A DNA stretch of 64,000 nt, taken from positions 682,001 through 746,000 of the forward strand of contig CBDICG010000002.1 in assembly GCA_965277275.1 (NCBI GenBank), written 5' to 3'. The position numbers and the translations under genes are program-made. Numbering within the stretch: the first letter of the stretch is position 1; the number at the start of each line of letters is the position of its first letter. Origin of the DNA: HLUCCA09 sp965277275. GTDB lineage: Bacteria > Pseudomonadota > Alphaproteobacteria > Rhodobacterales > Rhodobacteraceae. This document shows, piece after piece, positions 34,703 to 43,846 of this stretch. The notes below the pieces were generated by a model. That model had not been told where the DNA came from and ran no database searches. It saw only the letters and a program-made list of their open reading frames with translations.

Positions 34703-35464
34703 TCAGTCCTCTGCCATGTCTAGGATGACCCAGCCGTCCGAGACGTGCTTGAGCCCGTCGCGTTGGCCATCGCTGCCCTGCCAGACGGCGAAGGCCACGG
34801 GCACTTCGTAGCGCCGGAACGAGGCTTCAAAGTCGCCCTCCACCGCCAGTGGGCGCGACATGACGACGGCCCATTCGTTGGGATCGCCATCGTTGTTCTC
34901 ATAGTGGGCGTCGCCGGTGACGGACTGGCTGGGCAGGATCGTCGTGCTGCCGTAGCCGCCTGCGGCGAGGTTCTGGACGGGCGTGCCGTCGCCCGGCCAG
35001 TACCAGATGTTCACCGCTTCCTGCGGGCCGGAGCCCATGAGGTAGGATGTGGCATCGTCGCCGAGCGAGAACTGCACGGCGGCCGCATCGCGGAACCTGT
35101 CCTTGGTGGTGGCGGTGTCGTGGGTGTCATCGCGCCAGCGCATCCGGACATAGAGCCGCTCGGAGGTGCGCGCAAGATGCAGGTACACGTAGTAGCCCGG
35201 ATCGTCGTAGTTCACCCGCAGCTCGACAGAGGGGTGCACCGCGGGCGCCGGGAGCACCTGAACCCGGTATTCGGGCAGCCGCTCCCAGATGATGTCGTCC
35301 GGATCGTTGGTGTCGCGCAGGTAGATCCCGTCGGGGATCTTGGCGACCTTCACGACGTCGCCGGATTGCAGGAGCGCGGTGTTGGCCTCGATGATCGTCT
35401 CAGCGGCGAGCGAGAGCGGCGTGACGGCCAGAAGCGCGGCGAGGGCGGGTGACAGGGGTCTCAT
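34703..35464 (-). CDS. Type II DMSO-reductase-family heme b subunit (gamma)
   Basis: A 253-residue protein with signal peptide (ALLAVTPLSLAAET, cleaved near residue 20). The rest matches the ethylbenzene-dehydrogenase/DdhC-type heme domain: YYVYLHLARTSERLYVRMRW, the repeated AVQFSLG segment and the C-terminal GWVILDMAED. This periplasmic subunit binds one b heme and passes electrons between the Fe-S subunit and a cytochrome c. It is the fourth gene of the A-B-D-C order. Confidence 0.87.
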   Translation of the reverse strand: MRPLSPALAALLAVTPLSLAAETIIEANTALLQSGDVVKVAKIPDGIYLRDTNDPDDIIWERLPEYRVQVLPAPAVHPSVELRVNYDDPGYYVYLHLARTSERLYVRMRWRDDTHDTATTKDRFRDAAAVQFSLGDDATSYLMGSGPQEAVNIWYWPGDGTPVQNLAAGGYGSTTILPSQSVTGDAHYENNDGDPNEWAVVMSRPLAVEGDFEASFRRYEVPVAFAVWQGSDGQRDGLKHVSDGWVILDMAED

Positions 35465-35475
35465 GGTCGGTCTCC

Positions 35476-36222
35476 TTATCCCCAGAGGGTCTGCGGGGCG
35501 GCTTTGTCGGCATCAATGCGGGGCGCGTCGGGGTCGTGGAACCGGCCGACACGGGCCTCCAGCTCTGCGATCTGCTGGCGCGCCCAGGGGCCAAGCTCGC
35601 GCAGGAGCTGGGCCAGCGTGGGATCGAGCACGACAGACGTTCGGGTGAGCTTTCGCGCAACTGTTTCCATCATCGGGGCGAGGTAGCGGGCGAGAAAATC
35701 CCGCTGGGCCCGTCTGGGCGCACTTGCGTCCGCGTTGCCGGCGAGCGCTTGCGCTTCGAGATGGCAGAGGACGGCCATGAACTCCGCCATCGCGGAGGCA
35801 TGGTCCGGCTCGTCGGCGCGGCCCTCGTCCTCGACGGCGGCCTTCAACCCGAAGTGGCCATAGAAAGCGGCCACGTTGAGCATGAAGACCGGGCGGGCGA
35901 GGCCCTGCAGGAGCTCTTCGTGGTCTCCCGCAAGGAGCGAGGCGGTGGGCTTGCCGTTCTTGCCGTGCAGAAAAACGCCGATATAGCCTCCCTCGAACAC
36001 ATCGAAGGGCGCGGGCGCGGTGCATTCGGGCCAGGCGCGGCCCGTAACGTCGCCCCAGGCTTCGGCGAAGGCTGCGTGGAAATCGCCCTTGGCGATCGCG
36101 TCGCGCAGTTCCGGCGCGGGATGCGCAAGCGCGAGCGCGGTCAGGCGCCAGATCGTTTCCTTGGCGCGGGCCCGCGTCACCGCATCGGCGGCGGGCGGGC
36201 GGGGCGGAGCTGCGACCGACAT
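35476..36222 (-). CDS. TorD/DdhD-family molybdoenzyme maturation chaperone
   Basis: A 248-residue all-helical protein of the TorD superfamily: the N-terminal WRLTALALAHP segment, EGGYIGVFLHGKNGKPTASL, and the H-x-x-P-D-type region RADEPDHASAMAEFM followed by FLARYLAPMM. Such chaperones hold the catalytic subunit for cofactor insertion and Tat export. Its start overlaps the stop of the Fe-S subunit by one base (TGATG). Confidence 0.85.
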   Translation of the reverse strand: MSVAAPPRPPAADAVTRARAKETIWRLTALALAHPAPELRDAIAKGDFHAAFAEAWGDVTGRAWPECTAPAPFDVFEGGYIGVFLHGKNGKPTASLLAGDHEELLQGLARPVFMLNVAAFYGHFGLKAAVEDEGRADEPDHASAMAEFMAVLCHLEAQALAGNADASAPRRAQRDFLARYLAPMMETVARKLTRTSVVLDPTLAQLLRELGPWARQQIAELEARVGRFHDPDAPRIDADKAAPQTLWG

Positions 36223-37202
36223 CAGGACAGCTTGAACATTTCAGCGTGGCGGTAGCCGATGAGCGTGTCCATCAACTCGCTGTCCTGCCCGTCTGCCTTC
36301 TTCTGGCGCTCTGCGGCCAACGTCTCCAGCGCAGGCGCGACGCCATCGCCAAAGAGGCTTTCGAGATACTCCAGCGGCACGCGGCTCTCGCCCGTCGCCT
36401 CGCCATTGGCATCGTATTTCGGCGGCGAGAAGGGCGGCACGTAAAAGACGTTCGGCTTTGTGCCCCATTCGGGATGGAGCGGCAGCGCAACCTTCCACGC
36501 ATCCACCAGCTTGTGGATCGGGCCGTCTTCGTCGTCGCGGTATCCGATCCAGCGGATGCGCCCCACGCATTGCTTGGCGCAGGCGGTGGGCAGGCCCTTT
36601 TCGATCCGGGGATAGCAGAAGATGCACTTCTCCGATTTCGAGATCTCTTCGTTGAAATAGACCTTCTTGTAGGGGCAGGCGCCGACGCAATAGCGGTAGC
36701 CGCGGCAACGCTCCTGATCGATCAGGACGATCCCGTCTTCCTGCCGCTTGTAGATCGCGTTGCGCGAGCAAGCCGCGAGGCAGGCCGGATTTTCGCAATG
36801 GTTACAGAGGCGTGGCAGGTAAAAGTAATAGGAGTTGGGATACTCCCCTTCGCCCTCGTCCTCATCCCAGTTGGCGCCCCAAGTCGGCTTCACATTCGGG
36901 CGCAGCCACGGGTCGGTGCCCGTCATCAGGGCTTCTTCGTAGTTGTATTCCCACGGGATGCCGTAATCCTCGGTCGAGGGCTCCTGCCCCATCTGGAGCG
37001 CACCCTCGGCGTCGAAGCCTCCGCCCATATCGGCGTAGTTCTTGGGATAGCCGGTGCCGGGCATCGTCTCGACATTGTTCCAGTACATGTATTCCCGGCC
37101 ATTCCGGTTGGTCCACTGGAGCTTGCACGCCGAGGTGCAGGTATGGCACCCGATGCACTTGTTGAGATCCATCACCATGCTGAGCTGACGTTTCACAGCC
37201 AT
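36222..37202 (-). CDS. Type II DMSO-reductase-family Fe-S subunit (beta)
   Basis: A 326-residue ferredoxin-like electron-transfer subunit without signal peptide, expected to be exported with the alpha subunit. Four cysteine clusters are visible: C16/19/22/26; C133/136/141/145; C166-Y169-C172/C176; and C193/196/208/212. Tyr169 replaces one cysteine, as Trp does in NarH, so one 3Fe-4S and three 4Fe-4S clusters are predicted. Residues CPYKK follow the third group. It lies 37 bases after the catalytic gene. Confidence 0.92.
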   Translation of the reverse strand: MAVKRQLSMVMDLNKCIGCHTCTSACKLQWTNRNGREYMYWNNVETMPGTGYPKNYADMGGGFDAEGALQMGQEPSTEDYGIPWEYNYEEALMTGTDPWLRPNVKPTWGANWDEDEGEGEYPNSYYFYLPRLCNHCENPACLAACSRNAIYKRQEDGIVLIDQERCRGYRYCVGACPYKKVYFNEEISKSEKCIFCYPRIEKGLPTACAKQCVGRIRWIGYRDDEDGPIHKLVDAWKVALPLHPEWGTKPNVFYVPPFSPPKYDANGEATGESRVPLEYLESLFGDGVAPALETLAAERQKKADGQDSELMDTLIGYRHAEMFKLS

Positions 37203-37239
37203 TTGTTATCCTCCTTCACGTCTGATCCCGAAGCGCGGC

Positions 37240-39972
37240 TCACGCCGGCTCCACGTCGACGCTGCTTTCATGCGCCAGCTGGTTTGCGTTCCATTTGAAG
37301 AGTTTGAAGCCGAGATGGCCCCAGCCGCCGGCCAGTTCCAACGGCTGGATGAGCGTGGCCATGGTGTTGTTCATGGGCTTCCACTGCTCGTATTGGTGCG
37401 GCTCCCAGCCATGCTCCATCATGATCGCGGTCTGCATGATCGAGGGGTAGAACTTCGCCTGGGCAAAGAACTCGCCGACCCCGTTGAAGACGCGGACCCG
37501 CGAGCCGTCGGTGATGCCCTTTTGGGCGGCGAGCTGCGGGTTGATGTAGATGTTGGGCTCACCGCGCTGGAGGCGCATCATGAACTTGTTCGACCGCCAG
37601 TTGGAGTGGATGCCCCAGCGCGTGTGCGGCGAGTAGAACGAGAGCGGGTAACTCGATGCCTCCTTGCCGGCATGGTGCCGCGCGGTGGGCACAACGGCAC
37701 CGAGGCGCTCGAATGTCGGGTGGTCGCAATAGAAGGTTATGCGGCCCGTGAGCGTTTCGTAGGGCACCTTGTTCTCGGTCTGGGCGACGAAGGGATTGTA
37801 GGGTTCGTCGGGCGGGATCGGCTGGTTCCAGGCACCATCCGCGTTCAGCACAAAGAACCCGCGCTCGGCGCCTTCTTCCAGCGTGTTGCCGGCAAGCTCC
37901 GGGCTGTTGTCCACGAGCCACTTTGTGGCGTCGTAGTCCGTCATGAGCGTGCCGTTCATCGTGAAGTCGTCATGGATCGTGTGCAGATCGCGGCTGACAT
38001 CGCCGTCCTGGAAGCCCTCGACCCCGCGCGCGAGGGCGCGTTCCTGGATCTTGCGGGTGAGGATTTCCATGATCTCCCAATCCGGCTTCGCCTCGCCGAT
38101 GGGGTCGACGGGCCGGGAGAAGACGTTGACGAAGCGGTGAAAACCGACCGCGCGCAGATCCCACGCCTCGTAGTGGCTCGCGGCGGGCAGCAGGTAGTCG
38201 GCCCACTGCGCCGTGCTGTCCATCCGCACGTTGATGTTGACGAAGAGCTCCTTCACCTCCTCCAGGATCCGCTCGCGGTACTTGTCGGCGAACTTGTTGC
38301 GGCGGAACTTGTTGTCGGCGATCGAAATGAGGCCCTTCATGTCGCCGTGATAGGGCATCCAGCCTTCGGAGATGCTCTCGTTGATCATCTCCTCCATCTC
38401 GTCGATATTGAAGCCGACCCGCTCCTTGAGCTTGTCGGGATCGTAGTGCCGGCGGGCGTGGTCGATCATATGGCCGCGCTGGAACTCGCCCAGCCCGCCT
38501 GCCTCCAGCCGCGGGAACTTCTGAAAACCAAAGAGCGCAAGCTCCAGCCACTTGGGCTGCTTCCAGTCGATCCACGAGGTGTCGATGCCGCCCGTCTTGC
38601 CGCCGTGGCCGGTCAGGCCGAGCATCAGCGCCTGCGCCCAGCCGGTGTAGATCCCGTTGGAATAGCGCCCGACGTTGAAGCCGAGCATCAGGATCGCCTT
38701 CTTCGCATTGGCGAAGGCGCGGGCCTCTTCCCGCACGGTTTTGGCAGCGACGCCGGTCACTTCCTGTGTCGCTTCGGGCGCGTATTTCGCCGCCTCCACC
38801 TTGACGCGTTCGAACACCGTGGTGACAGCGATGCCCTCGACCTCGAACTCCCCTTCAAGGGCGGGGTCGATGCCTTCCAGCGCGATGGTTTTCTCCTCCG
38901 CGCCCATCGAGCCCTTCATCTTGACGGGCGCGCCTGAGGCCAGATCCCAGTGATAGAAGACTTCGGCCGAGCCGCCGTCCTCGACATCGGCCTCGCGCAG
39001 GAGCTTGCCGTTGTCGGACCGGACGAGCACGGGCAGGTCGGTTTGCTCCTTCATGAAGTCGGGCTTGTAGAGCTCCTCCTCGATGATGACCTGCACGAAC
39101 GACATGGCCAGGTGCGGGTCCGTCCCCGGCTCGATCGGAATCCAGAGATCGGCGTGGATCGAGGAGGGATTGTAATCCGGCGCGACGGAGACGACGCGAG
39201 CGCCGTTCCACTTCGCTTCCCAGATGTAGTGAGCGTCGGGGATGCGGGTCGCGTTCGGGTTGAAGAGCGACATCATGATGTAGTCGGCGTCGAACCACGC
39301 GTCCGACGTGAAGCTCTCGAGCGGGTTCCCGTAGGCCAGATGCGCGCCGGTGTTGAGATCGCCCACGTCGGTGAAGATGTCGAGCTGCACGCCGCCGACG
39401 AGCGAGGCAAAGCGGTAGGGCGCGGCGAAGCGGACCATCGACAGGTTGCCCGAGCCGGTATGCGTCATCAGGTTGCCGGGGCCGTGGTTGACGAAGATGT
39501 CGATGATCTTGTCGGCGATCTCTTCGGTGATGTCGTCCCACGACATGCGCTGCCACTGGCCCTCGCCGCGCTCGCCGGTGCGCTTGAGCGGGTAGCGCAG
39601 GCGGTCGCCCTCATACATCGCGGCGGAGTGGATCGCGCCTTTCTGGCAGCCGCGCGGGTTGGCGTCGGGCACGTTGGGATTGATCTGGGGGTATTGCGCG
39701 AGCTGCTCTTCGCGGATGACGATCCCGTCCTTGACGTAAACGTCGAAGGCGCAATTGCCGACGCAGTTGATGCAATGCGCGGCCTTGCCGATCTTGTCCC
39801 ACGTGTATTCGCGGCGGTAGAGGTCTTCCCAATCGCGGTAGGGATATTCCTCGTTCAGGCTGTCCTCGATCGGTTCCAGCCGGTTCAACGACCATGCCTT
39901 GTCGGCGGCCAGTATGCCCGCCCCGAGCAATGTGCTCGACTGTAGGAATTCCCGGCGTTTCATCCGCACCAT
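37240..39972 (-). CDS. Type II DMSO-reductase-family molybdopterin catalytic subunit (DMS dehydrogenase-like)
   Basis: A 910-residue molybdo-bis-MGD enzyme. The ATG at 39972 has AGGGAG nine bases upstream and opens a Tat signal (KRREFLQ at 5-11). The FS0 cluster motif is H66-x3-C70-x3-C74-x34-C109, exactly the NarG/type II spacing. D205 in GDLNTG is the likely molybdenum ligand by alignment with NarG. Gene order A-B-D-C is that of ddhABDC and serABDC. Known members oxidise dimethylsulfide or ethylbenzene, or reduce selenate or chlorate; the substrate here is undetermined, with DMS dehydrogenase plausible for this lineage. Confidence 0.92.
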   Translation of the reverse strand: MVRMKRREFLQSSTLLGAGILAADKAWSLNRLEPIEDSLNEEYPYRDWEDLYRREYTWDKIGKAAHCINCVGNCAFDVYVKDGIVIREEQLAQYPQINPNVPDANPRGCQKGAIHSAAMYEGDRLRYPLKRTGERGEGQWQRMSWDDITEEIADKIIDIFVNHGPGNLMTHTGSGNLSMVRFAAPYRFASLVGGVQLDIFTDVGDLNTGAHLAYGNPLESFTSDAWFDADYIMMSLFNPNATRIPDAHYIWEAKWNGARVVSVAPDYNPSSIHADLWIPIEPGTDPHLAMSFVQVIIEEELYKPDFMKEQTDLPVLVRSDNGKLLREADVEDGGSAEVFYHWDLASGAPVKMKGSMGAEEKTIALEGIDPALEGEFEVEGIAVTTVFERVKVEAAKYAPEATQEVTGVAAKTVREEARAFANAKKAILMLGFNVGRYSNGIYTGWAQALMLGLTGHGGKTGGIDTSWIDWKQPKWLELALFGFQKFPRLEAGGLGEFQRGHMIDHARRHYDPDKLKERVGFNIDEMEEMINESISEGWMPYHGDMKGLISIADNKFRRNKFADKYRERILEEVKELFVNINVRMDSTAQWADYLLPAASHYEAWDLRAVGFHRFVNVFSRPVDPIGEAKPDWEIMEILTRKIQERALARGVEGFQDGDVSRDLHTIHDDFTMNGTLMTDYDATKWLVDNSPELAGNTLEEGAERGFFVLNADGAWNQPIPPDEPYNPFVAQTENKVPYETLTGRITFYCDHPTFERLGAVVPTARHHAGKEASSYPLSFYSPHTRWGIHSNWRSNKFMMRLQRGEPNIYINPQLAAQKGITDGSRVRVFNGVGEFFAQAKFYPSIMQTAIMMEHGWEPHQYEQWKPMNNTMATLIQPLELAGGWGHLGFKLFKWNANQLAHESSVDVEPA

Positions 39973-40070
39973 GGCTGCATCTCCCTGCGCTTGCGGCGCG
40001 GGAATCGTCCGCGCACGGCACGTTATCTTCGCTCTCACGGTAGCGAGCGGGCGCTCGACAAAGGCTGCGA

Positions 40071-40097
40071 AGTTGTTCGAAGTTGTGAACGAGTTGT
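40071..40097. promoter_or_regulatory. Candidate operator: three AGTTGT direct repeats
   Basis: AGTTGT occurs at 40071-40076, 40081-40086 and 40092-40097, a spacing of 10 and 11 bases, the arrangement favoured by tandem-binding OmpR-family regulators. It lies in the 205-base gap between the divergent molybdoenzyme operon (start 39972) and the kinase gene (start 40178). The kinase gene is followed by an OmpR-type regulator. A CGAGCG/CGCTCG inverted repeat lies at 40044-40057. Operator function is inferred. Confidence 0.55.
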
Positions 40098-40177
40098 AAA
40101 CGGACGCTGCGTCACCTTCCCAGATCGACGCTTTGCTGCTTCTATGGGGACCGCAAGCAGCGACAGGGAGGGGCCGG

Positions 40178-42604
40178 ATGACCGGTGCGTCGCGCCAGCC
40201 AGACGACCAAACGGGGGGGTGTCCGCACGCGGAAACCGCCGGCGTCCGCGCGGCTGCGGCAACCGCGCAAGCGCACCTGAAGGCACACGAGGACGCGCTC
40301 GTCGATCAATCCATCGCGTTCGCCAAGACCAATGGCTACGCCCCCTACACCACGACGATCCGGGCAGCGTGGGTCGAGGCCGTGCGCAGCCTGACTGAAG
40401 CGATTGCGGGCTTTCTCGACGATCTCGGCGCGGGGCCGCGCGGCCCGTTGGCGGAGCTGAAATACCGCAATGACCCTCGCTTCACCCGGATGCGGATGAT
40501 CGCGCGCAAGCATCGCTCGCTCGGGATCACGCTTGAGATGTATCTGGGGCTTTTCAAGCACTTCCGCCGCGTCTACCTCGATTCACTCGGCACCATGGAG
40601 GGGCCCGGCGACCTGCGCACACACGTGCTGGAGCGCACGCTCGACTTCTTTGACGAGGCCGAGTTGAGCGTCACCGCCGACTGGACGGAGGCCGGCGGCG
40701 ATGACCGGCTGAAGGAGCTGCAGGCGCAGGCCCGGACACTCACCCTCGCCAAGGACCGCTACATCGCGATCTTCGAAAGCCTGCGTAACCCGGCCTGCCT
40801 GCTCGACCGATCACGCGGGCTCGTGCACGCCAACCAGGCGGCGCATGCGCTGTTTCACGACGAAACGGAGGCTGGCGACAGCCTCTATCGCCACGACCGG
40901 CGCGGACTTGTCGCGCGCATCGAAGAGATGTTGGGCGATGTTCTGGAGCGCGAAGACAACAGCGCACGCCCCGTATGGATCGAGACGGTCGCGGGCCCCC
41001 GGTGCTTCGATGCGCGCGTGCGGCGGCTGCACGACGTTGTCGAAAACACCGCCCTGGGCTTTCTGGTCCAGCTTTATGACGTGACGGCCTACCGCGAAGC
41101 GACCGAGACCGCCCAGCGCGCCGAGCAGCAGAAATCACGCTTTCTGGCGACGATGAGCCACGAGATCCGAACACCGCTCCATGCTGTCCTGGGCGCGGCG
41201 GGCCTGATGCGCCAGTCCGGCGAAACCGCGCGCGACACGTATCTCGACGTGATCCAGAGCGCCGGGCAAGCGCTCTTGCACACCCTCAACAACGTGCTGG
41301 ATTACTCCAAGCTCGAGAACGGACCGCCGACACCGCGCCCCGTCGACACCGAGATCCGCTCCGCGTTGCAATCGTTCTGCGGCATGGCCGTGGTAGGGCC
41401 GGAGGCGGGCTGGACGCGGCTTTCCCTCGCCATCGCACCCGACATGCCCGCCCATGTGCGGATCGACTGGTCGATGACGCATCAGGTGCTGACCAACCTG
41501 GTCTCCAACGCGCTACGGCACGACGGGGGAGACGGCGTGGTGCTACGCGTCGGTCCGGTCGGGGCGCATGTAAGGTTCGAGGTGGTCGATCACGGGCCCG
41601 GGCTGCCGGCGTCGGAGGCGGAAGCGTTGTTTCGCGCCTTTCACGAGGTCACCGCGCGGCCGACGCGCGGGGGTGGCTCCGGGCTGGGGCTTGCGATCTC
41701 GCGGTTCCTGGTCGAAGCGATGGACGGCAGTATCGACTACGTGTCGACCGCCAATGGCACGCGGATCTGGTTCGACCTGCCATTCACCGAGGTCGCGGTG
41801 GCGGTCGCTGCGAGCAAGACCCTGGGCGATCCACACTGGACTGCGCCGAGAGGCCGCCGCTGCCTCTTGGTCGACGATGACGAGATCGGGGCGCCGGTGA
41901 CGATCCGGCAGCTGGAAACCGCGGGCTTCCACGTCGATCATGCGGGCTCGGTGGAAGGCGGGCGGGCCGCTTTTGCCGCGCAGAGCTACGATGCGGTCGT
42001 GATCGACTACATGCTGCCAGACGGCACCGGGCCGGAGCTGCTGGCCGATCTGCGCCGAATGAAGCCGGGGAGCGAGACGCGGTTCGTAGCGCTAACGGCC
42101 AATGTCGAGGCGTTGCACGCGTCGCAGGATCTCCGCGCCGGGTTCGCGCGCGTTCTGGCGAAGCCGACGGATTCGAAGTGCCTCGCGGAAGCGTTGTCGG
42201 GACAGTCCGGTGCGCGGGAAGCTGTCGGCCCGGTGGAAGGTGGGTCCGGTGCACCTTGCGATGGGCTCGAAGGGCTTTCGGCGGAAACGGTCGCGGCGAT
42301 GGCCGCCGCTTTTGCGCTGCAATGGGAGGGGCTGCGCCGCCGCCTGGCCGACGCGCGCCACGCAGCAGGGAGTGACGGGCTGTCAGACGGTCTGCCGGAA
42401 GAGTTGGCGGACCTCGTGCACCGCTTGGCGGGCAGTACGGCACAGCTGGGCCTCGCCGAGTTCGAGGCGCCGTTGCGCGAACTGGAAGCGCGGCTTGACG
42501 CGGGGGAGCGTACGGGCCTCGGCGCCCTGCTCGACCGGATCGACCGGCCGCTGGCAGACGCGGCGTCGTGGCGCCGCCTGCAGCTGGAGCCGGTGGCCAC
42601 ATGA
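40178..42604 (+). CDS. Hybrid sensor histidine kinase with REC and HPt domains
   Basis: An 808-residue soluble kinase; the ATG at 40178 follows AGGGAGGGG. Domain order: a helical N-terminal sensor region (about 30-170, RsbRD/globin-sensor-like helices), a PAS-like domain (about 190-305), HisKA with H328 in SHEIRTPLHAVLG, HATPase (NLVSNALRHDG, DHGPGLP, GGGSGLGLAI), a receiver domain (VDDDE, VVIDYMLPDG) and a C-terminal HPt (LVHRLAGSTAQLG). No membrane segment, so the signal is cytoplasmic. Its stop overlaps the regulator start (ATGA). It is divergent from the molybdoenzyme operon, which it probably controls. Confidence 0.9.
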   Translation: MTGASRQPDDQTGGCPHAETAGVRAAAATAQAHLKAHEDALVDQSIAFAKTNGYAPYTTTIRAAWVEAVRSLTEAIAGFLDDLGAGPRGPLAELKYRNDPRFTRMRMIARKHRSLGITLEMYLGLFKHFRRVYLDSLGTMEGPGDLRTHVLERTLDFFDEAELSVTADWTEAGGDDRLKELQAQARTLTLAKDRYIAIFESLRNPACLLDRSRGLVHANQAAHALFHDETEAGDSLYRHDRRGLVARIEEMLGDVLEREDNSARPVWIETVAGPRCFDARVRRLHDVVENTALGFLVQLYDVTAYREATETAQRAEQQKSRFLATMSHEIRTPLHAVLGAAGLMRQSGETARDTYLDVIQSAGQALLHTLNNVLDYSKLENGPPTPRPVDTEIRSALQSFCGMAVVGPEAGWTRLSLAIAPDMPAHVRIDWSMTHQVLTNLVSNALRHDGGDGVVLRVGPVGAHVRFEVVDHGPGLPASEAEALFRAFHEVTARPTRGGGSGLGLAISRFLVEAMDGSIDYVSTANGTRIWFDLPFTEVAVAVAASKTLGDPHWTAPRGRRCLLVDDDEIGAPVTIRQLETAGFHVDHAGSVEGGRAAFAAQSYDAVVIDYMLPDGTGPELLADLRRMKPGSETRFVALTANVEALHASQDLRAGFARVLAKPTDSKCLAEALSGQSGAREAVGPVEGGSGAPCDGLEGLSAETVAAMAAAFALQWEGLRRRLADARHAAGSDGLSDGLPEELADLVHRLAGSTAQLGLAEFEAPLRELEARLDAGERTGLGALLDRIDRPLADAASWRRLQLEPVAT

Positions 42605-43341
42605 CGCTTGTCGAGAAGGTCCAGCCGGTGGGTTCGAGCACAGGGCTCGGCGACGTGCTTTGCATCGACGATGACGACGTGGTGCAGATCCTGCTCGGCG
42701 AGGTCGTGCGGCTGGCGGGGGCCGCCTATCACGGCGCGCGTTCGGCGCGGGAGGCGAAGGACGTACTGTCGCGCCGGGGCTTCGATCTTGTGCTGCTCGA
42801 TCGGCGGCTGCCCGATAGCGACGGGCTGCTTTTGCTCGAACTTGTCCAGCGCCGGTGCGACTGCCCCGTGATCGTTCTGTCGGAGATGGGATGCGCGCAG
42901 GATCGCCAGCTTGGATTGGGTCTCGGCGCGATGGAGTACCTTACGAAACCGTTCAACCCCGCCGAGCTCTCGACCCGCATCCGCGCCTTGCTCGAACGCG
43001 AACAGAGGCAGCGCGACAGGCAGAGGGCGGAAACCTTCGAACACGGGCCGCTTTCCTTCGACCCCGACGCGCGCAGACTCCGTATCGGCCCGGCGGAGAC
43101 GTACTTGCCCCCTGCGGAAGGGCGGCTGCTGTCGCTCTTTCTGATGCGGCAGGGTCAGGTTCTGAGCCGCGATGACCTGACGCTGATCGCGTGCGGGCGG
43201 GAATGGAGCCCGGGCGACCGCACGGCCGATGTGCTGGTGGCGCGACTTCGCCGGAAGCTGCCGCGCGAGCTCCTCGAGATCGTGACGGTTCATCGGATGG
43301 GCTACGTGATGAAAGTCCGCGCTGAGGGAGATCCGACGTAG
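42601..43341 (+). CDS. OmpR-family response regulator
   Basis: A 246-residue regulator with receiver domain (acidic pocket CIDDDD at 21-26, phospho-acceptor D67 in LLDRRLPDSDG, lysine in YLTKPFNP) and a C-terminal winged helix (about 150-240, ending VTVHRMGYVMKV). It is translationally coupled to the hybrid kinase. The direct repeats upstream of the kinase gene are its best candidate binding site, which would give autoregulation and control of the molybdoenzyme operon. Confidence 0.93.
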   Translation: MTLVEKVQPVGSSTGLGDVLCIDDDDVVQILLGEVVRLAGAAYHGARSAREAKDVLSRRGFDLVLLDRRLPDSDGLLLLELVQRRCDCPVIVLSEMGCAQDRQLGLGLGAMEYLTKPFNPAELSTRIRALLEREQRQRDRQRAETFEHGPLSFDPDARRLRIGPAETYLPPAEGRLLSLFLMRQGQVLSRDDLTLIACGREWSPGDRTADVLVARLRRKLPRELLEIVTVHRMGYVMKVRAEGDPT

Positions 43342-43846
43342 GCACGTGGACGCGGGCTATGTGAGCGCGCCATGCCCGGCCTCTGTCCAATGCGAAGCGT
43401 GGTTCGCGACGGCGCCCGACCTGAGGCAACCCCCCTTGCGCGGCCACCGACCTCCGACGGCACGTAGCCAGAGTGAACACTGACGTGTCGGACAGGCGTT
43501 GTGCCGGGCATGGGCGGCCTGTGCGCCCCGGCAGTTGCGTTGCCACGCAGATGAGCTCCCTGCCGCTGGCTCTTGCAACAAGGCTGGAACGAGAGGCCCG
43601 GGCGCCGAAGACCCTCCGACACCGCGCGCTTGGCATCACTCGGGACGGCGCGGAGCCCGCTAATGACTCCGGCGAGCGGGTTGCGCCGTTCGGCGCAAAG
43701 ACCGGTAAGCGTTGAAGAGAGAGGCATCGTACGAGCGCCCACAATGGACGCGATCACATGCGCGCAGAGAAAGGCGCACGAAGAGGCGGGCGAGCGCCAC
43801 GCCTTGGGACACAGGCGCGCTTTGGCCAATGGTCAGATCCGACTGA
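43342..43846. other. 505-base intergenic region without recognised content
   Basis: This gap separates the response regulator from the convergent MarR gene. I see no convincing gene, terminator, tandem repeat or tRNA in it. Short open frames on both strands lack ribosome-binding sites and look like chance frames in GC-rich DNA. Confidence 0.5.

Noticed and set aside
37240..39972. Assigning the molybdoenzyme as dimethylsulfide dehydrogenase outright
   Set aside because: Gene order and motifs fit the whole type II clade, including selenate, chlorate and ethylbenzene enzymes; substrate residues cannot be resolved without an alignment.
43473..43715. 80-codon frame in the gap after the response regulator
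   Set aside because: No ribosome-binding site, no family resemblance and low-complexity Arg-rich translation.
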